From positions 16,560 to 80,559 of the forward strand of contig JAIRVH010000028.1 of assembly GCA_031253985.1 (NCBI GenBank): a stretch of DNA of 64,000 bases. Direction: 5' to 3'. Position numbers and translations under genes: made by a program. The DNA is from Sphingobacterium sp. Its GTDB lineage: Bacteria > Bacteroidota > Bacteroidia > Sphingobacteriales > Sphingobacteriaceae. The notes under the pieces were generated by a model. The model was not told where the DNA came from. It saw nothing but the letters and a program-made list of their open reading frames with translations, and made no database searches. Positions within the stretch are counted from its first letter, which is position 1. Every line of letters starts with the position of its first letter. Shown here piece after piece: positions 54,814 through 64,000 of the stretch.

Positions 54814-57012
54814 ATGCTGGTATCTATTTGGAGGTATGCACATTTAGCCTTAGCTATTGTTTCTTCTGTTTTTTTACTTTTATTATCGATAACTGGAGTC
54901 ATATTGGCCGTTGATGCGGTCAATGAAAAAATTCCACCTTATCGAATACAGCATATTGAAGACCTAAACCTTGCGCAGACGGTAAGTTCGTTGCGCAAGG
55001 TTTATCCTGAAATCATGGAGATTTCAGTAGATCACAATCAATTTGTGAGTATTGATGCCATAGACGCGGATGGTAATACGGTGAAAGGTTATATTGATCA
55101 GAATACGGGTCGTCTACTTGGCCCTCAACTGAATAAATCCCAATTTGTTCAATGGGTGACAGCTTTGCACCGTTCCCTCTTTCTTAAAGTGACCGGCCGG
55201 GTAATTATTGGTGTTGTTTCATTTCTGTTATTTCTTATTACCATTTCAGGAATTATTCTGATTGTCAAGCGTCAACAGGGCGTGCGGCATTTCTTTGCCA
55301 AAATCAATAGGGACTTTTTCGCGCAATATTTCCATGTCGTTTCCGGACGTATCTTTTTAATACCAATTCTGATATTGGCCCTAACCGGTACCTATCTATT
55401 TTTGGTGCGTATTGAAATCTTAAAAAAGCCGAATCAAACAATTGAATATTCCAATAAGGGGAAGGACGATATCGAATTGGGAGTCGAAAAATTCTCGATA
55501 TTTCAACAGACGAAACTGGTCGATTTGACGAAGTTGGAGTTCCCATTTATGGAAGGCGATCCTGATGAGTTTTTTATACTAAAGCTTCGTGACCGTGAAT
55601 TGACCATAAATCAGTTGAACGGAAGTTTGCATAAAGAAGTCAAGTATCCGTTTACGGCATTAGCGGAACAGTTTTCTTTGAACCTCCATACGGGTAAGAC
55701 CAATATTGTATGGGCGATTATATTAGGACTGGCTTCTTTGAATATTGTGTTCTTTATTTATACAGGATTTCTCATTACATTCAAGCGCACAAGTACTAAA
55801 ATCAAGAATAAATACCGAGCTGAAGAAGCAGAAATTGTTATCCTTTTTGGAACGGAAAATGGAAGCACCCTGTTTTTTGCTAATCAGATTCATAAACAAC
55901 TTTTGGCGGATGGACAAAAATCGCTGTTGCTCGGAATGAATCAATATCAATGCTTTCCGAATGCTAAACAGCTGCTTGTATTTACCTCAACATATGGGTT
56001 GGGAACAGCTCCCTCCAATGCACTTCAATTTGAACAAAAGTTAAATGGCTGTCCACAAGAGCAAGATGTACATTTTTCGGTTCTTGGCTTTGGTTCGAAA
56101 GCCTATACTGATTTTTGCGCCTACGCCAAAGAGATTGACGATTTGCTGGAAAAACAGGCCTGGGCTTCTCGTTTAATGGAGTTACATACAGTCAATGACA
56201 AGAATATTGATGAACTTATTTCATGGATACATCACTGGTCAGAAAAGACTGATATCGCATTGGCTTCTGCCCCCGCTATTTATAGTTCCAAAGTCGTCGG
56301 AACGACAAAGTTCAAAGTGATCGCGAAGTCAACTGTTTCGGCGACTAATACCACCTTTACTTTATTATTGAAGCCTTTGAGTAAGGTTAAAATACAGTCC
56401 GGAGATTTATTGGCCATCTATCCCTCACAAGATCAACGAGAACGTTTTTACTCCATCGGTTACAAAGAGGGTATGGTTCAACTTGTGGTGAAATTATTCC
56501 CCGATGGATTTGGATCTGGCTTCCTTTATCAATTGGAAGCCAATCAGACCTTGCAGGCGCGTGTTATGGTCAATCCAAGTTTTCATTTTCCAAAAGAAGC
56601 AGCGGCGGTTGCTTTAATTGCCAATGGAACCGGAGTAGCACCGTTTCTTGGTATGATTTCGGAAAATAAAAGTATGATACCCGTACGTCTGTATGCTGGT
56701 TTTCGACATCAAAATGAAATGACTGCGCGCTATGTGGAGTTTGCTGATGAACAGATAAAGCAGGGCTACCTGAAACAGTTTGAATTGGCCTTCTCCCGTG
56801 AACAGGATTCAAAATACGTCATGGATCTAATTCGCAGGGATGCATTATACTTTGTTGAATTGCTTGAAAAAGAAGGGTGTATTTTGCTCTGTGGTTCATT
56901 ACGTATGCAGCATGATGTTGAACAGACGTTAGATGCGCTTCTTTTAGCACATGTCGGCAAAACTATTGCATTCTACAAAGAAAATGGACAGATCTTAACG
57001 GATTGTTATTAG
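54814..57012 (+). CDS. PepSY-flavodoxin-ferredoxin reductase fusion membrane protein
   Basis: 732 aa. N-terminal membrane part (about 1-335) with four transmembrane helices and PepSY-associated regions (HLALAIVSSVFLLLLSITGVIL, LHTGKTNIVWAIILG). A flavodoxin domain (about 345-480) with FGTENGSTLFFANQ and STYGLGTAPSNALQF, then an FNR-like FAD/NADPH module (about 495-732) with RERFYSIGY and ANGTGVAPFLGM. It passes electrons from cytosolic NADPH to periplasmic acceptors, probably the flavinylated DUF2271 protein. Starts 14 bp after that gene. Confidence 0.9.
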   Translation: MLVSIWRYAHLALAIVSSVFLLLLSITGVILAVDAVNEKIPPYRIQHIEDLNLAQTVSSLRKVYPEIMEISVDHNQFVSIDAIDADGNTVKGYIDQNTGRLLGPQLNKSQFVQWVTALHRSLFLKVTGRVIIGVVSFLLFLITISGIILIVKRQQGVRHFFAKINRDFFAQYFHVVSGRIFLIPILILALTGTYLFLVRIEILKKPNQTIEYSNKGKDDIELGVEKFSIFQQTKLVDLTKLEFPFMEGDPDEFFILKLRDRELTINQLNGSLHKEVKYPFTALAEQFSLNLHTGKTNIVWAIILGLASLNIVFFIYTGFLITFKRTSTKIKNKYRAEEAEIVILFGTENGSTLFFANQIHKQLLADGQKSLLLGMNQYQCFPNAKQLLVFTSTYGLGTAPSNALQFEQKLNGCPQEQDVHFSVLGFGSKAYTDFCAYAKEIDDLLEKQAWASRLMELHTVNDKNIDELISWIHHWSEKTDIALASAPAIYSSKVVGTTKFKVIAKSTVSATNTTFTLLLKPLSKVKIQSGDLLAIYPSQDQRERFYSIGYKEGMVQLVVKLFPDGFGSGFLYQLEANQTLQARVMVNPSFHFPKEAAAVALIANGTGVAPFLGMISENKSMIPVRLYAGFRHQNEMTARYVEFADEQIKQGYLKQFELAFSREQDSKYVMDLIRRDALYFVELLEKEGCILLCGSLRMQHDVEQTLDALLLAHVGKTIAFYKENGQILTDCY

Positions 57013-57097
57013 TATATTCGTGCGACATTAGCAAACCCCATCACTAAGACTGCTTTTGGTATAAATCGACTTTACAATTTCTTTTTAGATCAATCTC

Positions 57098-58072
57098 ATG
57101 AAGAAAAATAAACAATGTGGCCTATTTTTAATATTCTGCTTTTTATTCATTACTTCGGGTTTTTCGCAGGTATTGGTTAAGCGGCAGGTTACTCTGATGG
57201 GGTCTGTTTTTGAAATTAGCCTGGTGGATAGGAATAGCTCGATTGCAAATCAGCATATTGATGAAGTCATCTCAGAAATAGATCGAATAGAAAACTTGAT
57301 TTCGGAATGGCGTCCACAAACGCAAATCGCAGAAGTAAACCGGAATGCCGGAATCGAACCCGTGAAGGTAGATCGGGAGGTATTTGAATTGACACAACGG
57401 GCAATCCAGTATGCGCAAAATTCGAACGGAGCTTTTGACATCAGTATTGTTGCCTTGGATAAGGTTTGGCTATTTGATGGAAGTATGACCACTATGCCCG
57501 CAGAAGAGTTCATTAAGAATTCAGTGGCGAAAGTAGGCTATAAGCATATCCGCCTCGACAGTGCAGCTTCGACAATTTTTCTGGAGTTGCCGGGTATGAA
57601 GATCGGTTTTGGTTCTATTGGAAAGGGATATGCTGCAGATCGGGGGCGACAAATAATGAAAGAGAAAGGAATTGTAGCGGGGATAGTGAATGCCTCAGGT
57701 GATCTGTCGGCTTGGGGAAATCCGCCCAATAGCGATGCATGGAAAATAGGAGTGAATAATCCGTTTAAGCCGCATCGGATGGTCAAGGTACTTCGCTTTA
57801 ATGAAATGTCCGTAGCAACCTCTGGCAGCTATGAAAAATATGCAGAAATTAATGGCAAGCGTTACGCTCATATTATAAATCCAGTCACAGGTTATCCCGC
57901 TACAGGATTAACTTCGGTTACGATTTATGGTCCCTCAGCAGAAATAGCAAATGCTCTTAGCACGTCGATCATGGTGCTGGGGGAGAAAGAAGGAAAAAAA
58001 TTAATTCAGCGTTTTCCAGCATACCATTATATTTTTATTACTGATCAAGGCAAAGTCATCCAGCAGCGGTAA
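57098..58072 (+). CDS. apbE: FAD:protein FMN transferase
   Basis: 324 aa with a signal peptide (1-25). ApbE fold: VTLMGSVFEIS, the flavin-site IGFGSIGKGYAADRG and GIVNASGDLSAWG, and the metal-site TSGSYEKYAEINGKRYAHIINPVTGYPA. It moves FMN from FAD to a Thr of a periplasmic target in the presence of Mg2+. The target is probably the DUF2271 protein two genes upstream. 85 bp after the reductase, same strand. Confidence 0.94.
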   Translation: MKKNKQCGLFLIFCFLFITSGFSQVLVKRQVTLMGSVFEISLVDRNSSIANQHIDEVISEIDRIENLISEWRPQTQIAEVNRNAGIEPVKVDREVFELTQRAIQYAQNSNGAFDISIVALDKVWLFDGSMTTMPAEEFIKNSVAKVGYKHIRLDSAASTIFLELPGMKIGFGSIGKGYAADRGRQIMKEKGIVAGIVNASGDLSAWGNPPNSDAWKIGVNNPFKPHRMVKVLRFNEMSVATSGSYEKYAEINGKRYAHIINPVTGYPATGLTSVTIYGPSAEIANALSTSIMVLGEKEGKKLIQRFPAYHYIFITDQGKVIQQR

Positions 58073-58289
58073 AAGTTATAATCTTACACGTCATCATTTT
58101 TTTCTCGCGGTATAAACTGTACGAAAGGCCTATACTATTCTGCGATTATCTAGTATATTTATGCTAACAAAGCGCACACGAAATAAGGCCGGAAGGGACG
58201 TGTCATATTGTTCATAATGTAGAGTAAGCAAGACGTAGATTGATGAAAATAATTTAAAGTAAAAGTTTGGCTGATTCGTCTAGGCTGCT

Positions 58290-58871
58290 ATGGACATTGC
58301 ATACCAAAATCATATGGCAGAGAAAAATTCCAGATCATTTACGGATACCGTTAAAACTTATGGAAGTCAGCTGCTGCGTTTTGTTAAGGGGAAAGTAAAG
58401 AAAACGGAGGATGCAGAGGATATCTTACAGGAAGTGTGGTATCAATTCAGCCGTTTGACCAATATGGATGAATTGGAAAATGCGGGAGCTTGGCTTTATG
58501 CCGTTACACGCAATAAAATTACAGATAGCTACCGAAAAAAGAAAAGTGAATCGCTTGATGATCTGATCGAAGGTGACGATAATAGTGAACGTTCATTTCC
58601 CATTCGTCAGTTTCTTTTGGCTGATGACTCCAATAATCCCGAGCTAAAATTATTTAAGGATATTTTTTGGGACGAACTGATGAAAGCATTGGACGAATTA
58701 CCGGAAAAGCAACGCCGGGTTTTTATGCTCAATGAGCTGGAAGACAAAACACTTCAAGAAATTGCAGTCCTGGAAAATGAGAACCTGAAGACGATCATCA
58801 GTCGAAAAGGCTATGCAGTGAAGCATCTGAGAGTACGGTTGCGCAGTTTGTATGAAGAATTAAAATTTTAA
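58290..58871 (+). CDS. ECF-type RNA polymerase sigma factor
   Basis: 193 aa. Region 2 (TEDAEDILQEVWYQFSRL, AGAWLYAVTRNKITDSYRKKK) and region 4 (ALDELPEKQRRVFMLNELEDKTLQEIA, LKTIISRKGYAVKHLRVRL) are present. Met9 (58314) is an equally good start. There is no anti-sigma factor next to it; the two following genes encode small membrane proteins, then Hsp20. Probably controls an envelope or protein-stress response. Confidence 0.9.
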   Translation: MDIAYQNHMAEKNSRSFTDTVKTYGSQLLRFVKGKVKKTEDAEDILQEVWYQFSRLTNMDELENAGAWLYAVTRNKITDSYRKKKSESLDDLIEGDDNSERSFPIRQFLLADDSNNPELKLFKDIFWDELMKALDELPEKQRRVFMLNELEDKTLQEIAVLENENLKTIISRKGYAVKHLRVRLRSLYEELKF

Positions 58872-58882
58872 AGGATTAAGCT

Positions 58883-59221
58883 ATGAATGGAAGAATGAAA
58901 AGACAACGGAAGGGTAAATTCGCTTTTATGTTTGTCGCTATTATCGTTGGTGTTTTTTTATTGGTAGCGTTGTTACAATATTTATGGAATACGTTGATGG
59001 TCGATATTTTCAATTTGAAAGCAATTACCTATTGGCAGGCATTAGGGCTCTTTGTTTTGTCCAGAATCCTGTTCGGCAGGGGCTTTGGTAAACCGGGAGG
59101 TGGGAGATTTCGGAAGGATTTTCCACGTCAAATGGAAAAAGGAGAAGATCTTTCCGAGGAGGAAAGGGAGCGTTTGCGTGAGGAATGGAAGCGTCGTTTT
59201 GGAGGACAATGCGGATTCTGA
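58883..59221 (+). CDS. Small basic membrane protein downstream of sigma factor
   Basis: 112 aa with a basic start (MNGRMKRQRKGK) and two hydrophobic stretches, about 13-33 and 45-65, followed by a charged tail (SEEERERLREEWKRRF). No recognised domain. It starts 11 bp after the sigma factor and is probably co-transcribed. A role as an anti-sigma factor is conceivable because of position, but there is no ZAS or RseA-like motif. Confidence 0.7.
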   Translation: MNGRMKRQRKGKFAFMFVAIIVGVFLLVALLQYLWNTLMVDIFNLKAITYWQALGLFVLSRILFGRGFGKPGGGRFRKDFPRQMEKGEDLSEEERERLREEWKRRFGGQCGF

Positions 59222-59257
59222 AAAAAGAATAAAAATTTTAAAGTAAAAACGGTTGTT

Positions 59258-59287
59258 GGGCGTCTTCTTCTATAAAGGCGCCTTTTT
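59258..59287 (+). terminator. Weak terminator after the sigma operon
   Basis: Short GC stem (GGGCG near 59258 with CGCC at 59279-59282) followed by TTTTTT. Confidence 0.45.
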
Positions 59288-59449
59288 TATGTCGATATCC
59301 CGAAAGAAATAACAGAACGCGAGGATCTGTCAGAATGGATGTTGGCGAAAGCAATAGTTAATTATAAAATATGAAGGTCGAGGAAAGCGCAATTTTAAAC
59401 AGATCAAAATGTTTGCTAACGGAAAACCTTAAAAAAAAGATGTATTCAA

Positions 59450-59743
59450 ATGAAAAATAAACTTCGATTTATATTGCCGCGCCTGATCGTGCTTACGGCA
59501 ATAGCAGGATTTGCAACCTTAATTATTGGGACGATCTTTAAGCTCTTATTGCTTGGAACGGTTCTGTTTGGGATAGGAAGCTTTGCCGCAGCAAGAATGC
59601 GCAGGAGAGATAAGCATTCATTCAAAATGGATAAGGCTCCAGTATACCCGAATGTTCAGCGTCACTATAACACAGTCGTAGCGATTGTGCCGTTAAATGG
59701 ACAACAACGTTCGAAGAAGGCAACAATAGTTCCTGTTTATTAA
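59450..59743 (+). CDS. Small membrane protein
   Basis: 97 aa. One or two hydrophobic segments (about 10-50), then a basic soluble tail (RMRRRDKHSFK...). Unrecognised. It lies between the sigma operon and the Hsp20 gene, in the same orientation. Composition and codon use look normal for a real gene; function is not predictable. Confidence 0.6.
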   Translation: MKNKLRFILPRLIVLTAIAGFATLIIGTIFKLLLLGTVLFGIGSFAAARMRRRDKHSFKMDKAPVYPNVQRHYNTVVAIVPLNGQQRSKKATIVPVY

Positions 59744-59824
59744 TATTAAAAAAATCGCAATAGTGGATGCAATCCCGCGATCCTTAATTCACAATTTATT
59801 ATTCAATTATTAAAAATTAAAGAC

Positions 59825-60274
59825 ATGTTTAAAAGAGATAATTACAGCAGAGGGTATTCAATTCATAACAAATTTTGTGGACAGCATTTCAAAGATCGCT
59901 TTGAAAAATTTCAGCAGCATTTTTTTGCAGGTGAGCACAGTTCAGAAGGACAGCAGTTTGTCCCTGCCAATATCGCCGAGAATTCAGAATTTTACGAAGT
60001 TCAGCTTTTTGCTGCGGGACGCAAGAAAGAACAATTCCAAGTCAGCATAAATGATGGGATTTTAAAGATTTCTTGTACAGAAAATACACAGGACGGTGAT
60101 ATCGACTATATTTATAAAGAGCATGAAGGTCTGCCATTTGAACGTGAGTTCCAATTGAATGAACAAGTACTTACTGACAATGTGCATGCGAGTTTTGAGG
60201 ATGGTGTCTTGACAGTTATTCTTCCGAAAGATCTCGAAAAGGTAAAACGGCCACAGGAAGTTGTTATTGATTAA
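59825..60274 (+). CDS. Small heat-shock protein, Hsp20/alpha-crystallin
   Basis: 149 aa. The alpha-crystallin domain spans about 45-149: PANIAENSEFYEVQLFAAGRKKEQFQVSINDGILKIS and the C-terminal FEDGVLTVILPK motif that docks dimers. It is an ATP-independent chaperone holding unfolded proteins in the cytosol. It follows the ECF sigma factor and two small membrane-protein genes. A strong terminator follows. Confidence 0.92.
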   Translation: MFKRDNYSRGYSIHNKFCGQHFKDRFEKFQQHFFAGEHSSEGQQFVPANIAENSEFYEVQLFAAGRKKEQFQVSINDGILKISCTENTQDGDIDYIYKEHEGLPFEREFQLNEQVLTDNVHASFEDGVLTVILPKDLEKVKRPQEVVID

Positions 60275-60310
60275 CAGGTCGTATATAAAATTAGAAGAAT
60301 ATCTGATGGG

Positions 60311-60346
60311 AAAAAGGACAGCATCGAAATTTGCTGTCCTTTTTTA
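60311..60346 (+). terminator. Terminator after the Hsp20 gene
   Basis: AAAAAGGACAGCA (60311-60323) and TGCTGTCCTTTTT (60332-60344) form a perfect 13-bp stem with an 8-base loop. Confidence 0.85.
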
Positions 60347-60433
60347 CAATTTATCGCTAGCTACCCCCCAAAGCAGCCTAAAGCGGAAGCATACTGATAT
60401 CAAATTATAGCTAAAGACAATTTTTAATCAGTT

Positions 60434-60523
60434 TTTAGACAGTAATCGGCCAGTGGTTATTCAGCCTACACTGAGTCATCACTGAGCAAGCATTGAATGA
60501 GCACTGAACAAGCACTGTCTAAA
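60434..60523. repeat. Five 11-bp tandem units inside 10-bp inverted arms
   Basis: Arms TTTAGACAGT (60434-60443) and ACTGTCTAAA (60514-60523) are perfect inverted copies. Inside, an 11-bp unit is repeated from 60469: CACTGAGTCAT, CACTGAGCAAG, CATTGAATGAG, CACTGAACAAG, then CACTGTCTAAA merging with the right arm. The whole is about 90 bp in the gene-free stretch 60275-60655. It may be a small mobile or REP-like element. Confidence 0.7.
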
Positions 60524-60655
60524 GGCATATTTTGGTTGCCATAAGATCTTCGTTTGATGGGTCAGAAAGGTGGCGCGCCTATGTTGGTGAGACTTACTGT
60601 TATTGCTGATTGCAGCGAGCTGCGTCAAGTTTAGCCAGATGTTATGTTTTGACAG

Positions 60656-61240
60656 CTATTTAGTTCTTTTAAGTTTTCTATTGAGTTGCTCTTTGCCAAA
60701 TCGCCAAAAGAAATAGAACAAGCCTACTACGACAATGATTGCCATAAATGGGACGAATATGGCTAATATTGTCAAGATGGTGGACCCTAAAGTTTCCATG
60801 GTTGAGATCACAAAATTACCAAAACCAGCAGTTCCAACCGAGGAGACTGCGCGCGTGCCAGCTAGGGCTGTGCTAATGGTTGCCGCGGTTCCACCGCCGG
60901 CTATAATTGCCATGGCCCAACGGAAAAACGGTGAAATATCTGTAAACTGTATCGCAAAAAGTAGGGTACCTGCTATCGTCGCTAGCGGAATTGAAATGGT
61001 ATCCAATATGTTATCGATAAATGGAATGTAATATCCTGCTATTTCTAGGATCATAGCCACGCTTGTGGCAGCCAGAACAATAGGTGAACCTGCCCAAGAT
61101 AATTCGTCACCAACTTGGAACAATTCTAGCCGACAGCCGAGACTCAATAAAAATAGGGGCATGAAAACTCGGAAGCCGGTCGCTGCAGCCAGACTTAGGC
61201 CTATAAATGCACTGACCAGATATGTGGATAGCTCACTCAT
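60656..61240 (-). CDS. DUF4126 membrane protein
   Basis: 194 aa with about five transmembrane helices (SAFIGLSLAAATGFRVFMPLFLLSLGCRLELFQVGDELSWAGSP at the start is the family signature). Function unknown in the family. It is divergent from the katG gene with 265 bp between. No regulatory link seen. Confidence 0.85.
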   Translation of the reverse strand: MSELSTYLVSAFIGLSLAAATGFRVFMPLFLLSLGCRLELFQVGDELSWAGSPIVLAATSVAMILEIAGYYIPFIDNILDTISIPLATIAGTLLFAIQFTDISPFFRWAMAIIAGGGTAATISTALAGTRAVSSVGTAGFGNFVISTMETLGSTILTILAIFVPFMAIIVVVGLFYFFWRFGKEQLNRKLKRTK

Positions 61241-61366
61241 GGTATATCGCTTTTAATCCAAGCTAATAATAGAATAGTAAAAGAATGGCTTTTGTTTTTA
61301 AAATAGATAAAAATCATTCTTTCTGTAAAAATACAGGTGGATGATTTTTAGTTTTATATATAATTT

Positions 61367-61374
61367 TAGGTTTG
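61367..61374 (+). promoter_or_regulatory. Probable katG promoter -7 element
   Basis: TAGGTTTG matches the Bacteroidota -7 consensus; the -33 element is unclear. It leaves a leader of about 125 nt before the katG start. No OxyR or PerR site was recognised. Confidence 0.35.
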
Positions 61375-61469
61375 CTCTATAGATTTTGATTATAGTGTAT
61401 CAAATCATTCGATGTAAAGGCAGGGGGATATTTGTGTACTTTTATGAAAGTAGAGGTCAAACAATTTGA

Positions 61470-63785
<2,316 letters not shown>

Positions 63786-63807
63786 GGAATAGGAACTAAA
63801 TTTTTCA

Positions 63808-63837
63808 AGAAGCCAGTCTCAGCTCGAGACTGGCTTC
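63808..63837 (+). terminator. Terminator after katG
   Basis: AGAAGCCAGTCTC (63808-63820) and GAGACTGGCTTCT (63825-63837) form a 13-bp stem with a short loop; no long T run follows. Confidence 0.7.
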
Positions 63838-63872
63838 TGCTATTTCATTTATTGAAAATCGCTATTTTTGGC

Positions 63873-63912
63873 CTCTAATACCATTTTAATCTCACCTTAA
63901 CCAAATTTTAAT
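63873..63912 (+). promoter_or_regulatory. Four-half-site array of the same type, before the next gene
   Basis: CTCTAAT (63873), TTTTAAT (63884), CCTTAAC (63895) and TTTTAAT (63906) are exactly 11 bp apart. They match the half-sites at 24349-24426 and 28815-28892 in sequence and helical phase. The regulated gene lies beyond the window end, so the match cannot be tied to a gene here. Confidence 0.5.
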
Positions 63913-64000
63913 TTAATATATAAAGAATTATGGAATTTTCTTTGGGTGTTTCCTATTTTGTGAAATAAAATTCAAGATTTGTGCTACTTTTTCTTCTTTG

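Noticed and set aside
60469..60523. CRISPR-like repeat array
   Set aside because: Units are only 11 bp, directly adjacent without spacers, and no cas genes are present.

Overview
The window looks like a chromosome segment of a Bacteroidota bacterium, most likely a member of the Sphingobacteriaceae (Sphingobacterium-like). Support: three TonB-dependent nutrient-import or saccharide systems with SusC/SusD pairs, promoters of the Bacteroidota type (-7 element TAnnTTTG), start codons with little Shine-Dalgarno signal, many signal-peptide and lipoprotein glycoside hydrolases, moderate-to-low GC and dense gene packing. The genus is an inference. No rRNA, tRNA, CRISPR array, prophage or insertion sequence was recognised.

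Layout. 200-3255: Gfo/Idh/MocA oxidoreductase and a GH29 alpha-L-fucosidase whose C-terminal domain is cut off by a one-base frameshift. 3268-7369: HxlR regulator divergent from an SDR, a cold-shock-domain protein, an AraC regulator and a second SDR. 7370-8007: a gene-free, structured region holding the promoter and long leader of a glycine betaine/proline-type ABC transporter (8008-10920). 10985-14767: a probable iron/siderophore block (an orphan ABC-ATPase fragment, a PchR-like AraC regulator, a siderophore-interacting flavoprotein, a MATE exporter), with two promoters sharing a Fur-like box. 14886-22075: SusC, SusD and a phosphocholine-type phospholipase C.

22269-30688 is the most unusual region. 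An OmpR-family response regulator and histidine kinase are followed by two transcription units. Each starts with a paralogous small USP-like protein and is preceded by six TTTTAAT-like half-sites with identical spacing (11/18/11/20/11) and the same distance to the promoter. The first unit also encodes an ABC exporter transmembrane subunit with no ATPase domain, a HlyD-type adaptor and a TolC-type channel. The second encodes a small anchored protein and a DUF1275 membrane protein. A third array of the same half-sites lies at 63873-63912, before a gene beyond the window.

30849-51139: GH76 mannanase-like enzyme, a split hybrid-type two-component sensor (kinase and AraC-type regulator on separate genes), and a polysaccharide utilisation locus: aldose epimerase, SusC, SusD, DUF3823 lipoprotein, GH127-type enzyme, GH2-type enzyme, glutaminase-like DUF4965 protein and GH43. 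The enzyme mix suggests an arabinose-containing plant glycan.

51342-63785: alpha/beta hydrolase; a probable extracytoplasmic flavin redox cluster (ankyrin protein, DUF2271 protein with a TGAS flavinylation-like motif, PepSY-flavodoxin-reductase fusion, ApbE); an ECF sigma factor with two small proteins and Hsp20; a repeat element of five 11-bp units inside 10-bp inverted arms; a DUF4126 membrane protein; and catalase-peroxidase KatG.
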